DNA of 64,000 nucleotides, from NCBI RefSeq assembly GCF_024679095.1, contig NC_066512.1:8224151-8288150 (forward strand). The letters run 5' to 3'. The notes below the pieces were generated by a model that was not told the DNA's origin, did not search any database, and worked only from the letters and a program-made list of their open reading frames with translations. This document shows, in pieces, positions 13,813 through 24,266 of this stretch. Made by a program: the position numbers and the translations under genes. This DNA comes from Eriocheir sinensis. Lineage: Eukaryota > Arthropoda > Malacostraca > Decapoda > Varunidae. Position 1 is the stretch's first letter. Each line of letters opens with the position of its first letter.

Positions 13813-14213
13813 GTGTTATGGAGATGAATGGATTACAGTGACCAGGATAGGAGGGGGAAAAGAGATACGGAAGATGATATGGGAGAGGGTTGAGGTTTTG
13901 AGGTATATGGGACTGATATAAATGATAATCTAAAAATATAAAAAAAAAAACATCCAAAATTATCATATTTTCAACTGATTACCGTCATGTATATGTACAA
14001 TGCAACTAAATTATATGACTGTTGAGTGGTACATGGCTGAACGATACTGAAATATATATAATGAGGACAATTACTGTGAGCAACAGGGTGACCACAATAA
14101 GATACAAAAAGAACGCCTGTCCCATTGTTTTGCTGACACTGGCCATTATTAGCTATTGATGAGTAGGAATGGGCTGGATAATGCTGCTGTTGATAGTAAA
14201 AATAATATCATTA

Positions 14214-14214
<1 letters not shown>
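13810..14214. other. no recognisable gene
   Basis: Anonymous AT-rich sequence with a poly(A) near 13940. No feature beyond this was found. Confidence 0.5.
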
Positions 14215-14541
<327 letters not shown>

Positions 14542-17264
14542 CCGAAAATATCGAGGCATTGAGAAGGAGAGTTGCCTTGTGGCAAACTAACGAGCTAGAT
14601 GCTCTCCTAGGAGAAGCCAGGTCCATACAGGAGAGGCTCCCCGGACCCCAACAAAACAGCACCTCCACAGAAGACAGGGCCCGGAAGTTTGCATACAAAA
14701 TGCGACAAGGCAACGTTGCATCTGCAACTTGAGCCTTGTCAGAAAATTCCTCACGGGGTGTGCTTCCACTCACCAGGGACACGATCAGTCAACTCAGGGA
14801 AAAACATCCACCACCGAGTGACAGGAAAGGACTGAGACTGGCAGGATGTCATCAATCACCGAATCCTGTTATATATGAAAGGATAACAGGAGAGATGGTG
14901 TGGAAGAAGGCCCTCCAGACTCATGGCAGCGCGGGGCCCTCAGGACTTGATGCACGGGGATGACGAAGCTTGCTGAGGAGCGCCAACTTTAGCAATGCAG
15001 CTGGTGACCTGAGCAACACCATTGCAGCATTGACAAGAAGACTCGCCTCCTCCAGCTGCAATTATGTAGACGCCCTGACTGCATGCCGCCTCATTCCTCT
15101 AGACAAGAGGCCAGGATGCAGGCTACAGGAGTCGAAGAAGTCCTGCGGCGCATCATGGGCAAATGCATCATGGCTGTCGTCAAAGAAGATGTGAGAACGG
15201 CAGCAGGGAACCTCCAATTTGTGCAGGGCAGCAGGCAGGAGGAGAAGCAACCGTCCATGCTATGCGGGAGATATTTGTCCACGTGGAGTGCGAAGCAGTG
15301 CTTCTTGTTGACGCCAGGAATGCCATCAACACAATAAATATAAAGACTATAATACACAACATTAAAACCAAGTGCCCTAGCCTAGCTATGTATGTTGAAA
15401 ATACCTATACATACCCGACCGACTTGTACATAAATAGCCACAGAGGAAAAGTGAAAGTGTTAAAATCATATGAGGGGACAACACAAGGTGACCCGATAGC
15501 CATGGCTATGTACGCCCTGGGCCTATCAGTCCTCCAAAATTAAATCGCGTACGCAAAAACACGAGTGAAACAGGTGGCGTATGCGGATGACCTCTCAGGT
15601 GCTGGTAAAATCTCAGACTTTAAAGAGTGGTGGGACATTGTGAACGCCGCCGGCACTGAGATAGGAGACATCCTTAACGCCACCAAGTCTGTCCTTATTG
15701 TCAAACCTGAACATTATGACCGTGCCGCAGAAACTTTTAGAGGAAGTGGAGTCATTGTGACAAAGGACGGACAACGACACTTAGGTGCAGTAATCGGGAC
15801 AGAGGTATATAAGGAGTACGTAGGAGACAAAGTAGCTGAATGGGTGAAGAAAATAGAAGCTTTGTCTGCCATTGCCAAGACTGAGCCACACGCTGCCTTT
15901 TCAGCGTACACCCACGGCATCCAACATCGGTGGACGTTCCTGATGTGCACCATCCCCGGCATCAGTCCCCTCCTCCGAGCACTGGAGAAGGCCATCATGC
16001 TTTGGGGGAGGAGGGATATGCTAGCACTTCCTCCAAGATTGGGCGGAATGGAGATCACCAACCCCGAGAAGCTGGCTGATAAAGAGAACCAAAACTCCAT
16101 CAGCCTTACCAGATCCCTCATCAACAGGATCATCGCTCAGGAGACAGGGCGGAATAGACCAAACTGAAATAAGAGAAATCAAAAGAAGAATTTGAGAAGA
16201 AAGACACCAGGCCCAAAAGGACGAGCTGGATAGTCTAACAGACGACCAGTCCACATAAATATGTAGAAAAATCCACACAGCACAAGAGGCCTCTAACTGG
16301 CTAACGTCAGTACCAATCAGAACAAAAGGCTTCAGCCTCAACAAACAATAATTTGTCGACGCCGTTGCTCTGAGATATGGCTGGCCGATAGAGGGGCTGC
16401 CTGTTCTCCGTGCATGTGGATCACCGAATGATGTCACTCACACCATGGCATGTAAAAAGGGAGGTTTCGTCTGTATTCGACACGATGAAGTGAGGGATCT
16501 GACAGCCAGCATGCTCGGGGAGGTATGCCAAAACGTCACTACCGAGCCAGCACTACTTCCCCTGGACGGCGAACACATTCGGTACAGGACGGCCAACACC
16601 TCACATGAGGCATGGGTTGATGCAAGCGCCCACGGATTCTGGGTGCGCGGACAGCAGGCGTTCATGGACATCCGCATAGTCGACCTAATGACTGCCTGTC
16701 ACCGTGAGCTGCCCCTGGAAGCCGCCCATCCCAGGAACGAGCAGGAGAAGACAAGAGCATACGGTGAAAGAATCCAACATGTGGGTCAGGGTAGCTTCAA
16801 CCCCCTCGTCTTCACCACATCCGGCGGGATGGGTCCCAGGCCCGATGCTTCTACGAACGACTCGCAGAACTGATCTCAGAAAAGAAGCATCAGCCAATGA
16901 GCCACTTTGTCGCCTGGATGAGGTGTCGCCTCTCATTCTCCCTGCTCAGGTCGGCCATCCTATGTCTCAGGGGCACAAGACACTCTGGCCCAAAAGCCAC
17001 CAACATCTCCAATATGGACTATGAGGCCACAGTGATGGAGAGTGACATTAGGGTGCGTCGGGAGTGACATGAGTAGGGAATGAAAGGGAAATCTAGACGC
17101 AATAGATGATAAGGTGTTATGTATAGATTTAGTGCTAAGTAGTATTAGTGATATGGTTGGATGCCACAGTCATTAGCGAACAAAGTTGGGGCTAATGACC
17201 TCCTAGCCACGGAGCCCTCCATGATTATATGTCGGAAAAAAGAACCATGGGTGGAGGTATCTTT
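14542..17264 (+). mobile_element. LINE-C: reverse transcriptase element with probable restriction-like endonuclease, lying between (AGT)n arrays
   Basis: About 2.7 kb of non-repetitive sequence encodes a reverse transcriptase followed by a C-terminal zinc-knuckle-like segment and a nuclease-like domain. It is bounded on the left by AGT repeats ending at about 14541 and on the right by AGT/AGC repeats beginning at about 17262. Both flanks read AGT on the same strand, as expected if the element inserted into one trinucleotide array. The 3' untranslated part is about 200 bp with no poly(A). Reverse transcriptase followed by zinc motif and nuclease resembles the R2/R4/Dong-type LINEs, some of which insert in simple repeats. 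The clade assignment is inference. Confidence 0.7.
14544..17066 (+). pseudogene. LINE-C reverse transcriptase with C-terminal CCHC-like and PD-(D/E)XK-like domains, broken
   Basis: The N-terminal part (14544-15060) is helical and charged (ENIEALRRRVALWQTNELD; KFAYKMRQGN; GPSGLDARG). The catalytic core runs from about 15060: LLVDARNA (motif A, Asp at 15310-15312), EGTTQGDPIAMAMYALG (motif B, about 15470-15520) and VAYADDLSG (YADD, 15580-15591), then KSVLIVKP and RHLGAVIG. After the thumb, ACGSPNDVTHTMACKKGGF (about 16410-16470) looks like the Cys/His knuckle that precedes restriction-like endonucleases in R2-type LINEs. WVDASAHGFW and AFMDIRIVD (about 16610-16690) match the spaced acidic layout of such a nuclease. 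The end reads SHFVAWMRCRLSFSLLRSA. Stops at about 14730, 14961 and 15541 and at least three frame changes make it a pseudogene. The nuclease call is inference from motif layout. Confidence 0.72.
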
Positions 17265-17428
17265 TATGTAGTAGCAGTAGTAGCAGTAGTCGCAGTAGTA
17301 GTAGTAGTAGCAGTAGTAGCAGTAGTAGCAATAGTACTAATAGTAGTACTAGTAGTAGTAGTAGTAGCAGTAGTAGTAGTAGTAGTAGTAGTAATAGTAG
17401 TAGTAGTAGTAGTAGTAGCAGTAGTAAG
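17262..17428. repeat. (AGT)n/(AGC)n trinucleotide array
   Basis: Imperfect AGT repeats with AGC and ACT variants, directly after LINE-C and directly before a LINE-A fragment. Reading frames here are poly-Val, poly-Leu or poly-Thr and are not genes. Confidence 0.95.
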
Positions 17429-18130
17429 CTGCGCAGCAATATTACCTCTCTTACCATTTTCTATCGACATTTTCATGCTGACTGCTCTTGTGAACTTGGT
17501 AACTACGTTCCTCCACCCCTTCCCTAATTCTGGTGAACATGATTGGCTAGTCTAACGCATCAATATTCTGTCCAAATCCATGAAGCAAGAGTTAACCAAT
17601 ATCTTCAGTATTTCATCCCTTTCGGTAGAACTTCAGGGACAGCCTTCTTTCGTCCGCTTTTTTTTTTTTTTTTTTTTTGGCGCCGGTATACTGTCTTGAG
17701 GGGCCTCTTGGACGGCTCCGCCCATTAGTGGCGCAGGCAAATTATATTTATAGTGGCTGCTGTTATATATGACTCTTGCTTGGTCCATGCTAACCTCGGT
17801 GCTACTCTTGACCGAAGTCGCTGAAGTTAGGGTTGATTAAAGATCTGGGCAGCACGTGCGTAATCTTCCACTACTCGGCCATGGTTTGAAAGTTCATAGT
17901 GTTTCGGTGGGACTCAAACCTCGGTACACTAGTTCACCATGGCCGCACGGTGACCACTCGGCCAGCGCCTTCCCATCTGACGAAATCTTGCAAGAGCAAG
18001 TATCAAGACACCTCTCAAACCGAAACTGAATTTCTCTTTTGGCCTCTTACCGACTTCTTTTTGCTTAAGTAGCGCTCTGCAGACTTTTTTTTCTGCTTCC
18101 ATTGCTGTAAAACGATATACGTAGATTAGC
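17429..18130 (+). pseudogene. LINE-A 3' fragment, interrupted by a SINE
   Basis: Sequence at 17429-17657 matches the LINE-A C-terminal coding segment (ITSLTIFYRHFHADCS, then FIPFGR), and 17987-18130 matches its last coding bases and 3' untranslated part (CAAGAC ACCTCTC, TTTTGGCC, AGCGCTCTGC). A minus-strand SINE at 17658-17985 separates the halves. The copy is more diverged than the others and is 5'-truncated. Confidence 0.8.
17658..17985 (-). mobile_element. SINE-1 copy nested in a LINE-A fragment
   Basis: The minus strand has a tRNA-Leu-like head: GGCGCTGGCCGAGTGGTCA with A box (plus about 17948-17964) and B box GGTTTGAGTCCC (plus 17909-17920). The SINE-1 body follows, ending in a CGGCGCC segment and poly(A) (T run on the plus strand at 17658-17680). 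LINE-A coding sequence flanks it on both sides, so it inserted after the LINE. Confidence 0.88.
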
Positions 18131-18149
18131 CGCATTACCACATAATGGT

Positions 18150-19251
18150 GATCGTAGATAAAGATCCCGTGAAACGTCTAAACATTCAGCTTCTAAGCCG
18201 TTGCGTCCTCTCCCTTGCCACGCTGCGTCGCGCTGCCGTTCACGTAAAGGCAGAAGATTGTCAGGAGAAAGGCACGTTATTGGTTACCTCTGTCAGCACT
18301 GCATATTAATTACACCGTTTGTGAAGTTGAGTAAGTGAGGGCGCGGTGTTTATTACCCCAGCTAACCTCGTTCATTAATTAAACTCGTTGTGACGAGTCG
18401 TGTGTAGAGTCATGCACGATATTTGTTTGCCTTGCGGGGTCCACTGATCAAACTCTGTGATAAGTATGATGAGTTCGTAACAACAGAGGTCTAAAGCTGT
18501 TCGAACGGACATAAGCAAACGCCTGTCCGGCACCAACAACCACGTGAAGACACCTGATGGCTATGAGATTACATTGTTGCTGAAAACGAGTGTGGCAGCA
18601 CAACATTGCTTTAAAGCAATGCCTATAGCAACTGATCCTACTCTCTTGCCCATTTGTTCACACATTTTCATTTAGTAAATTAAGTATCCGAGAAAAAGAT
18701 CATCGGCTAAATTTCTCCACTTTGCTATGATGTCAACTTTTTCGGAAATTTCTTTTTAAGGGACGTGAAAAAAATGTTTTTTTTTTTTATACAACAAACA
18801 TCTTTTTATAAAGAACGGGAAGTAGTATGTAAACATCATGCCCTTTTTTATTTTCTTTGATCTCAGGTCGTCGTTCTTTGTGTCAAGAAATAATGTGCCT
18901 GAGGCAGGTAATTAGCAATACAGAACAGACTGTGAACAACTGAAAATAGTGGGCCTTATGCTTAAAATCAATGTAGAAAAGTTTAAATCTAGGTCATCGA
19001 CACCCAAGTAAGCCCGTGGGCTTTGGCTGGGCAGATCAAATCATGGAGGCGAAGCATCGAAACACAACATTCCTGATGTCCACAATGGGTCGCCGGAATC
19101 ATCCTGGTGAATAGGATACGATCGGCTAAAATGGATTTGCCTACGATTGACAACTACAGATAACCGCTACTCATTCATTAGTCTCCATTAATGGATCCTG
19201 AAAGGAAAACTAGAATCAAAATCACGATTATGTTTATGCAGATTCATACAC

Positions 19252-19330
<79 letters not shown>

Positions 19331-19460
19331 GCATCATGATATAAAGAAACCACAGGTACAGTAAACGCAGCTGGACTAAACCGCGAAAGCTTCAGTAATG
19401 AGGGAATAACGACCACAACATTATCGCTATATACCACACAACACTTCGTCCCCGTAACAA
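18150..19460. repeat. duplicated block a (copy 1), homologous to 56320-57530
   Basis: The two blocks share, in the same order and orientation, many conserved stretches such as CAGCACTGCATATTAATT, CTGATGATAA-like and GATCAAACT segments, GCAAACGCCTGTCC, CACCTGATGGCTATGA, TTTTCATTTAGTAAAT and an (AG)n run near the right end. No coding frame is conserved between them, so the homology looks non-coding. An (AG)n run at 19254-19330 in this copy corresponds to that at 57289-57337. Confidence 0.8.
19254..19330. repeat. (AG)n microsatellite
   Basis: A pure AG tract of about 76 bp inside block a. Confidence 0.97.
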
Positions 19461-19513
19461 GCTGTCCTGTTTTCACCCTCTGTGTTTAGTCTCCTCCCTC
19501 TATATTCTCCTCT

Positions 19514-19672
19514 ATCTATCAGGACACCTCTCCTCCCGTATTTGATCTTCCTTTCGGCCAACTCTTGTGTTTCTTTTATAGGAGCAGCGAGTAGCGGGCT
19601 TTTTTTTTATTATTGTTTTCTTTTTTTGTGTGCCCTTGAGCTGCCTCCTTTGTTGTAAAAAAAAAAAAAATC
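19514..19672 (+). mobile_element. LINE-A 3' tail fragment, severely 5'-truncated
   Basis: Only the last coding bases (TATCAGGACACCTCTCCTCCC) onward and the 3' untranslated segment with TTCGGCCA, GTGTGCCCTTGAGCTG and TTTGTTGTAAAA are present, ending in an A run. Confidence 0.85.
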
Positions 19673-20340
19673 AGTTTTTTTTTCATTTTACTTTTCTACC
19701 TTTTTTCACCTATTTTAGATACGTGATATTTGTGAGAACCATCTTCCATGGCCTTTTTCCTATCGTTTCCATGTCTACCCTTCTATTCATCATCTTCCTC
19801 CTCCTCTTCCTCCTCCTCTTACATAGTCAGCTTCGCTTCTTAGTTTTATTCCTCCACTGCTTTCTCTTCCTCCCCTCCTTTTACATCCTTTTTTTTATGT
19901 TCCTTATGTTCCAGTCCCTCCCCCTCCAATAACTTTTCCTGTCTTCTTATACTATAACCTTTGGGCGGCTTTTCCGATACCCTACGCCCCTGTCCACCCA
20001 GCAGGGAATCGGTACCAGGTATTAATCGGGGGTTGTGTCCCGTCTCCTGGGATCTGTTCCCTTCTCCTATAATTCCTTCCCCTTCAGTCTCTCTCCGGCA
20101 TATAACCACAGATGTTGCGCCGACTAAACGAAACTTTCCAACTTTTCCTTCTCCTCCTCCTCTTCCTCTTCTTTTCTGTACCTTTCCTCTGTCTAGGATC
20201 CTTCCCCTCGGCCTCGTCCTTCCCTTTTTAAGAGCAGGGCGAGAGGGGAACGCGGACTCAATTGGGCTCGTCAGCCGCCCATGCAGGAGAAGCACAAAGA
20301 TCTTCGGGTTTCACTTTTATTCATGTAACTTCCTTCACGG
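19673..20340. repeat. duplicated block b (copy 1), homologous to 61570-61950
   Basis: Pyrimidine-rich sequence shared with 61570-61950, most clearly the end of the block: AAGAGCA-GAGAGGGGAACGCGGAC, TTGGGCT-GTCAGCCGCCCA, AGCACAAAGATC and the adjoining (TG)n. About 180 bp near 19960-20140 (TTTGGGCGGCTTTTCC to AACGAAACTTTCC) has no counterpart in the second copy and is probably a later insertion. Confidence 0.72.
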
Positions 20341-20342
20341 CC

Positions 20343-20343
<1 letters not shown>

Positions 20344-20407
<64 letters not shown>
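20344..20407. repeat. (TG)n microsatellite
   Basis: A pure TG tract at the right edge of block b; the partner block has TG at about 61951-61987. Confidence 0.97.
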
Positions 20408-20408
<1 letters not shown>

Positions 20409-20506
20409 AATTATATACAACTCATATCTTTGTATTCAATGTACCGTAATCACAAACGCGACAAAAAACATTTAGAAGAATGATTAATGTCTACACATTT
20501 TTATTG

Positions 20507-20509
<3 letters not shown>

Positions 20510-20562
<53 letters not shown>

Positions 20563-20569
20563 ACACGTC
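20510..20569. repeat. (CA)n microsatellite
   Basis: A CA tract with one CTCA interruption. Confidence 0.96.
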
Positions 20570-21324
20570 CTGACCCTCACGGGGTCAAGACGTGTCACAT
20601 GGCGCTCCTCATAGCAGTCACAGGGTCAGCCTGTCAAACCTTTTACTTTTTCTTCTCCTTCGCTCCCTATTCCCCAGCCCCTTCCCATTGTTTTCAAGGT
20701 ATTCATTATTACATAGAACACTCGTGAAATGTTGTTACATTATACAGACATACATTGAGTGCAGTGTGTTAGTAGTGCTGGAAGGGTAGTGAGAGCTGTG
20801 TCGCCAACACAACACCGAAGACACGCTCAAGATCCGGAGGACGAAATCATTCAGCAGCAGAGGAGGGTCATTTCAGGTGGCAGGCAGTGAGGCAGCTTCG
20901 TCACTCAGGTTTGGGGCAAGATGTACGGCACCTTCATTTAACGCTGTGCATTTGTTCCGAGAAACATATATAACAACCAACCGGCCAGCAACCACCACTT
21001 GTGTCTCGCCGGCCCAGGCTTAGCACCTCCTTACTAAGCCTGGGTATCCCTGAGTGACCTCCCAGATACTGCCCACCTGCATCCCCCTGGGACCTGTTAC
21101 CTGAACCCAGCATCCTACCTGAGGATTAGCTTTGCATTTGACCTCACCGCCATCTGGAAGAATCCGCCCCTTCGCCCCCTCCGGCACCACCACACTGCAC
21201 TCCATCCCACCCAACCCCTCCCATCACCCCTACCTTTCCCAGAGACAAGTCTGACCTCCGTTTTCCATCTCCCTTCTCTTTTTGTACTTGTTCTCGCTAA
21301 CGAAATTTACTTAAATGTATTTCT
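20570..21324. other. no recognisable gene; contains one perfect hairpin
   Basis: Anonymous sequence. A perfect 11-bp stem (CCCAGGCTTAG / CTAAGCCTGGG, 21013-21023 and 21034-21044) with a 10-base loop is the only structure I see. It lies in GC-rich sequence and has no U tract after it. Confidence 0.5.
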
Positions 21325-21390
21325 AAAATGTAAATTTTCAGCCTGAGGGCTGCCGTACTTGAATAAATCGTATATTATTATTATTATCAT

Positions 21391-21393
<3 letters not shown>
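21325..21393 (+). mobile_element. LINE-B 3' tail only
   Basis: TTTTCAGCCTGAGGGCTGCCG followed by GAATAAATCGTATATTATTATT matches the 3' ends of LINE-B copies at about 48258-48322 and 59478-59592. It is a severe 5' truncation. Its ATT tail runs directly into (AC)n, as in the other two copies. Confidence 0.75.
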
Positions 21394-21463
<70 letters not shown>

Positions 21464-21470
21464 GCACACA
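21394..21470. repeat. (AC)n microsatellite
   Basis: An AC tract immediately following the LINE-B tail, with ACGC variants at its right end. Confidence 0.96.
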
Positions 21471-22195
21471 CAGTCAACATGACCTTGTTTCGCACACACA
21501 CAACTCCCCAGTCCACACACAAACAAAGTAACACACGTATGTTTACACAGACAAAATAAACTCACGCACACCCTCACCACCACCAACAAGATTCCCACGT
21601 CCACCATCAGCAAAAACAAACACACACTGCTACAAACATAAAAAGGAAGCAAAAAATGTGGGAATAAAGTTACGTAACAGGAAAATTTTAGTCACTTGTT
21701 CAAGTGCTTCTCTCGTGTGTGACAACAGCAACAACAGCGGCGGAGGCGGCGATAGAGGCGGCAGCAGGGTGAGGTGGTAGCAGGAAAGAAGACTAACCTG
21801 GGGGGTTATTGGAGAGGGAGTTGAAGGAGAAGAGGTGAAAGCAGTGAAAGAAGGCGACGAACCGGCCACCCATGCACCTTTTTGTTCTGTGGATTATGTA
21901 CGGAAGAATTCTTTGGAGAGGAGGGAATGATGAATTGAAAGCAGATAAAAGGAAAGAGTTGAAGGAGAAGAGGTGAAAACAGGAAAGAAGGCGACGAACC
22001 GGCCACCCATGCACCTCTTTGTTCTGTGGATTATGTACGGAAGAATTCTTTGGAGAGGAGGGAAGGATGAATTGAAAGCAGATAAAAGGAACGAAGGAAG
22101 AGACGAACGAACAACAAGAGAAAGGAATGAACGACGAAAGAGAGGAAAATAGTCCGACAGAAAGAAGCAATTGCAGAATAAATTAAAGTGATTAA
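21471..22195. repeat. duplicated block c (copy 1), homologous to 62100-62700
   Basis: Shared stretches with the second copy include ACACACGTATGTTTACACAGACAAAATA, the CACCACCACCA run, GTGGCGGC-type repeats, and CTGTGGATTATGTAC-GAAGAATTC followed by GGAGAGGAGG. Order and orientation are the same. No gene is recognised. Confidence 0.75.
21818..22093. repeat. 138-bp tandem duplication inside block c
   Basis: Two adjacent units beginning GAGTTGAAGGAGAAGAGG at 21818 and 21956 are nearly identical, including GGCGACGAACCGGCCACCC and the GTGGATTATGTACGG segment. The homologous block at 62530-62640 has a single unit, so the duplication is younger than the block duplication. Confidence 0.92.
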
Positions 22196-22660
22196 CAGAG
22201 CTGGGCACTTCCGTACCTCTGTCCGCACCTCCGCTCCTCCGGACCTGCGGACCTTTAAACGAGGTGCGGAGGCAACTTTCTCCCTTCTCTTCTTCTTCTC
22301 TTTCTTTTTTGATGATAATTTTTTTTTTTGCATGTTGCATTGTATGATATAAGGTATGAGATGATGAGTGTAAAACTGGTTACTTCAGGTGGTGGTGGTG
22401 ATTCTATGCGTTAAAAATAATGATATGATAACAATAAATAATAATAATAATAAATAATAATAATAATAATATAAATGCTGCTGTATGTATTTTCTTTTTT
22501 TTTTTTTTTTTTTACTTTTTTTTTTTTCGCTTTTTTAGTTTTTTTGGGGTACCGGAGGAGGTGCGTGCGGAGGTGTACCGGAACGAGAAAAAAAAATTAG
22601 CGCGGCGGTAGTAGGGTACGGACTATATGTGTTTGATATCCAGTAACGCGCCCAGCTCTG
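22196..22660. mobile_element. non-autonomous hAT-like MITE with 8-bp target duplication
   Basis: The element begins CAGAGCTGGGC and ends GCCCAGCTCTG, terminal inverted repeats of about 11 bp. It is flanked by a perfect 8-bp direct repeat GTGATTAA at 22188-22195 and 22661-22668, as made by hAT transposases. The interior is AT-rich with an ATA microsatellite and T runs and has no coding capacity. The homologous block at about 62690-62740 lacks it, giving an empty-site comparison. Confidence 0.9.
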
Positions 22661-22668
22661 GTGATTAA

Positions 22669-23029
22669 TAGTATTGTCTAGACTCTAGAGAGAGTTTTCA
22701 CAAGAATGGAACGGAAGAAAGATGGAGGAAATTGATGAAATAAGTAAGAAGAGATAGAAAAAAGGAAGGAAGCAAAAACGAGTGAAGAAAGAACGGTGTG
22801 TCGGGTGCCATCTGCAAAAATAAATGCGAAAGAAATAAGAAATCAAAGTAAACGTACTGTGAAGGCAAAGGAAAAATGGAGCAAAGATATATGACACGAA
22901 CGGTGAAAGAAACGTGAGGATGTACACGAATGGGATAAGGAATAATAATAAGAAAGATCAATAAGGAAAGTAGGAAGGTATCGAAGGGGACGGAGAAGAA
23001 AAAATGTGTCTGTCTATCTGTCTGTCTGC

Positions 23030-23033
<4 letters not shown>
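22669..23033. repeat. duplicated block d (copy 1), homologous to 62740-63080
   Basis: Shared stretches include ACAAGAATGGAACGG, a GAAAGAACGG/GAACGAACGG segment, TGTGAAGGCAAAGG-like sequence, ACGAATGGGATAAGGAA and AGGAAAGTAGGAAG. Same order and orientation as blocks a to c. Confidence 0.72.

Positions 23034-23090
<57 letters not shown>
23034..23090. repeat. (TG)n microsatellite
   Basis: A pure TG tract, followed at once by the CR1-like terminal octamer repeats. Confidence 0.97.
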
Positions 23091-23095
<5 letters not shown>

Positions 23096-23125
23096 CATAA
23101 GAACATAAGAACTTAAGAACGTATA
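23091..23125 (-). mobile_element. CR1-like 3'-terminal octamer repeats
   Basis: About four copies of an ACATAAGA-type octamer, the 3' end seen at 9503 and 55968. The following sequence does not match those copies, so only the terminal repeat is supported. Confidence 0.5.
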
Positions 23126-23339
23126 TATCACACAAAACCAAAGTTAGTCAAAACCTTCGTCAAAAAGATCGTGACTAATGGGTTAGTCATTTCATTCGAC
23201 CACTACTTCCTTGTAGCTACTGGTTAAAAGCGTTTATAACACTTGCCTTACAGAGAAAATACTTCTCGTTCAATGTTTGTAACATATTATGAAATAAGTT
23301 GATTGAGGAGGTGATAATATAGTGCATTAGGTTCGGAAT

Positions 23340-23970
23340 GGGGCAATTTGAATCGACCGTCTTCAGCGGCGGCGTCGCCGCTCGGGTACGCCACCGTCGC
23401 AGCAGCAGCGAGTTCAAAACAAAACATGGCCGGAGGTGAACATAACGCCGCTTCCCCTGCCACTCTACACGGCCAAACGTCTCATCTCCCGCACCTGCCA
23501 AGCGTCATGGGACGACACTACCTTCATGGGCCAGTACCGGACCAACTCCTCCCCACAGCCGTGGGTGAGGAAAACGTCCCGCGTCTAGCCTTGGCCCTGA
23601 TGCGCTTCCCCCTGGGTCACACACGCCCTGGCGCTCACCTCCACCGCCTGGCCCCTGACCCTCACTGCCCCTGGTGCAGGACCGTCGAGGACACCATTGA
23701 GCACCTCCTGCTGCACTGCCCACGCCACCACTCCCAGCGAGTGCTGCTCCGACACCAACTCCGCGCCCTGGACGTGCCCACCTTTGACCTGCCCACGCTG
23801 CTGGCGGCGACAGGTGTCCACCCCTCACGCCAGGAAGCTGTCATCCGCCTCACCAGCGCCTTCCTCAGGAAGACGGGACAGCAGACGTGCATGTGAAGCC
23901 CTCACAGGACGACACCAGGGCTCATGTGAGCGACTAGATCACCGCGGCCCAAAACAATAACGAGACGTGT
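23340..23970 (+). pseudogene. LINE-D 3' end: C-terminal Cys/His domain of a LINE polyprotein
   Basis: A 549-bp open frame (23348-23896) is GC-rich compared with its neighbours and encodes an ALMRFPLGHTRPGAHLHRL segment followed by CPWCRTVEDTIEHLLLHC (about 23665-23718), a Cx2Cx8Hx4C motif. This pair is typical of the C-terminal end of LINE polyproteins of the I/Jockey/R1 type, where it follows reverse transcriptase or RNase H. No reverse transcriptase is present, so this is a 5'-truncated copy. Its own ATGs have no special status. The frame is open, which may mean recent insertion or chance in GC-rich sequence. Confidence 0.65.
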
Positions 23971-24105
23971 GTTCACTGCTGGTAAGTTTTGTTGTTCCCC
24001 TAATGATTTCTGTTAGATAGTTATGGGTGAAGTTTGTGGGCAGAAACAGTACATGCAGTTGTAGGACAGTTTCATGCCGGAACATAGCAGATTGAGTGAG
24101 TTTTA

Positions 24106-24184
24106 GGTGCCGACCATCAGGCCCCACCGGGAATAAGCCAACCGGCGCAATAGGCCGCTACGAAAAAAAAAGAAGAAAAAAAAC
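24106..24184 (+). mobile_element. SINE-1 3' end fragment with poly(A)
   Basis: GTGCCGACCATCAGGCCCC, AACCGGCGCAATAGGC and an A-rich tail match the 3' end of the SINE at 4373-4757 in opposite orientation. The head and body are absent. Confidence 0.75.
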
Positions 24185-24266
24185 TTTAGTGCGGTTTAGC
24201 GGTGATACTTTTTCCTTTCACCATATGTCTCTTCATGAAGCCTTATTTTAGTAATGCCTTTTTTAA

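Noticed and set aside
17203..17555. Poly-Leu, poly-Val and poly-Thr proteins
   Set aside because: Repeat artefacts of the AGT/AGC array; the short non-repetitive end belongs to a LINE-A fragment.
21013..21044. Intrinsic terminator
   Set aside because: A perfect 11-bp stem but no following U tract, and a bacterial-type terminator is not expected here.
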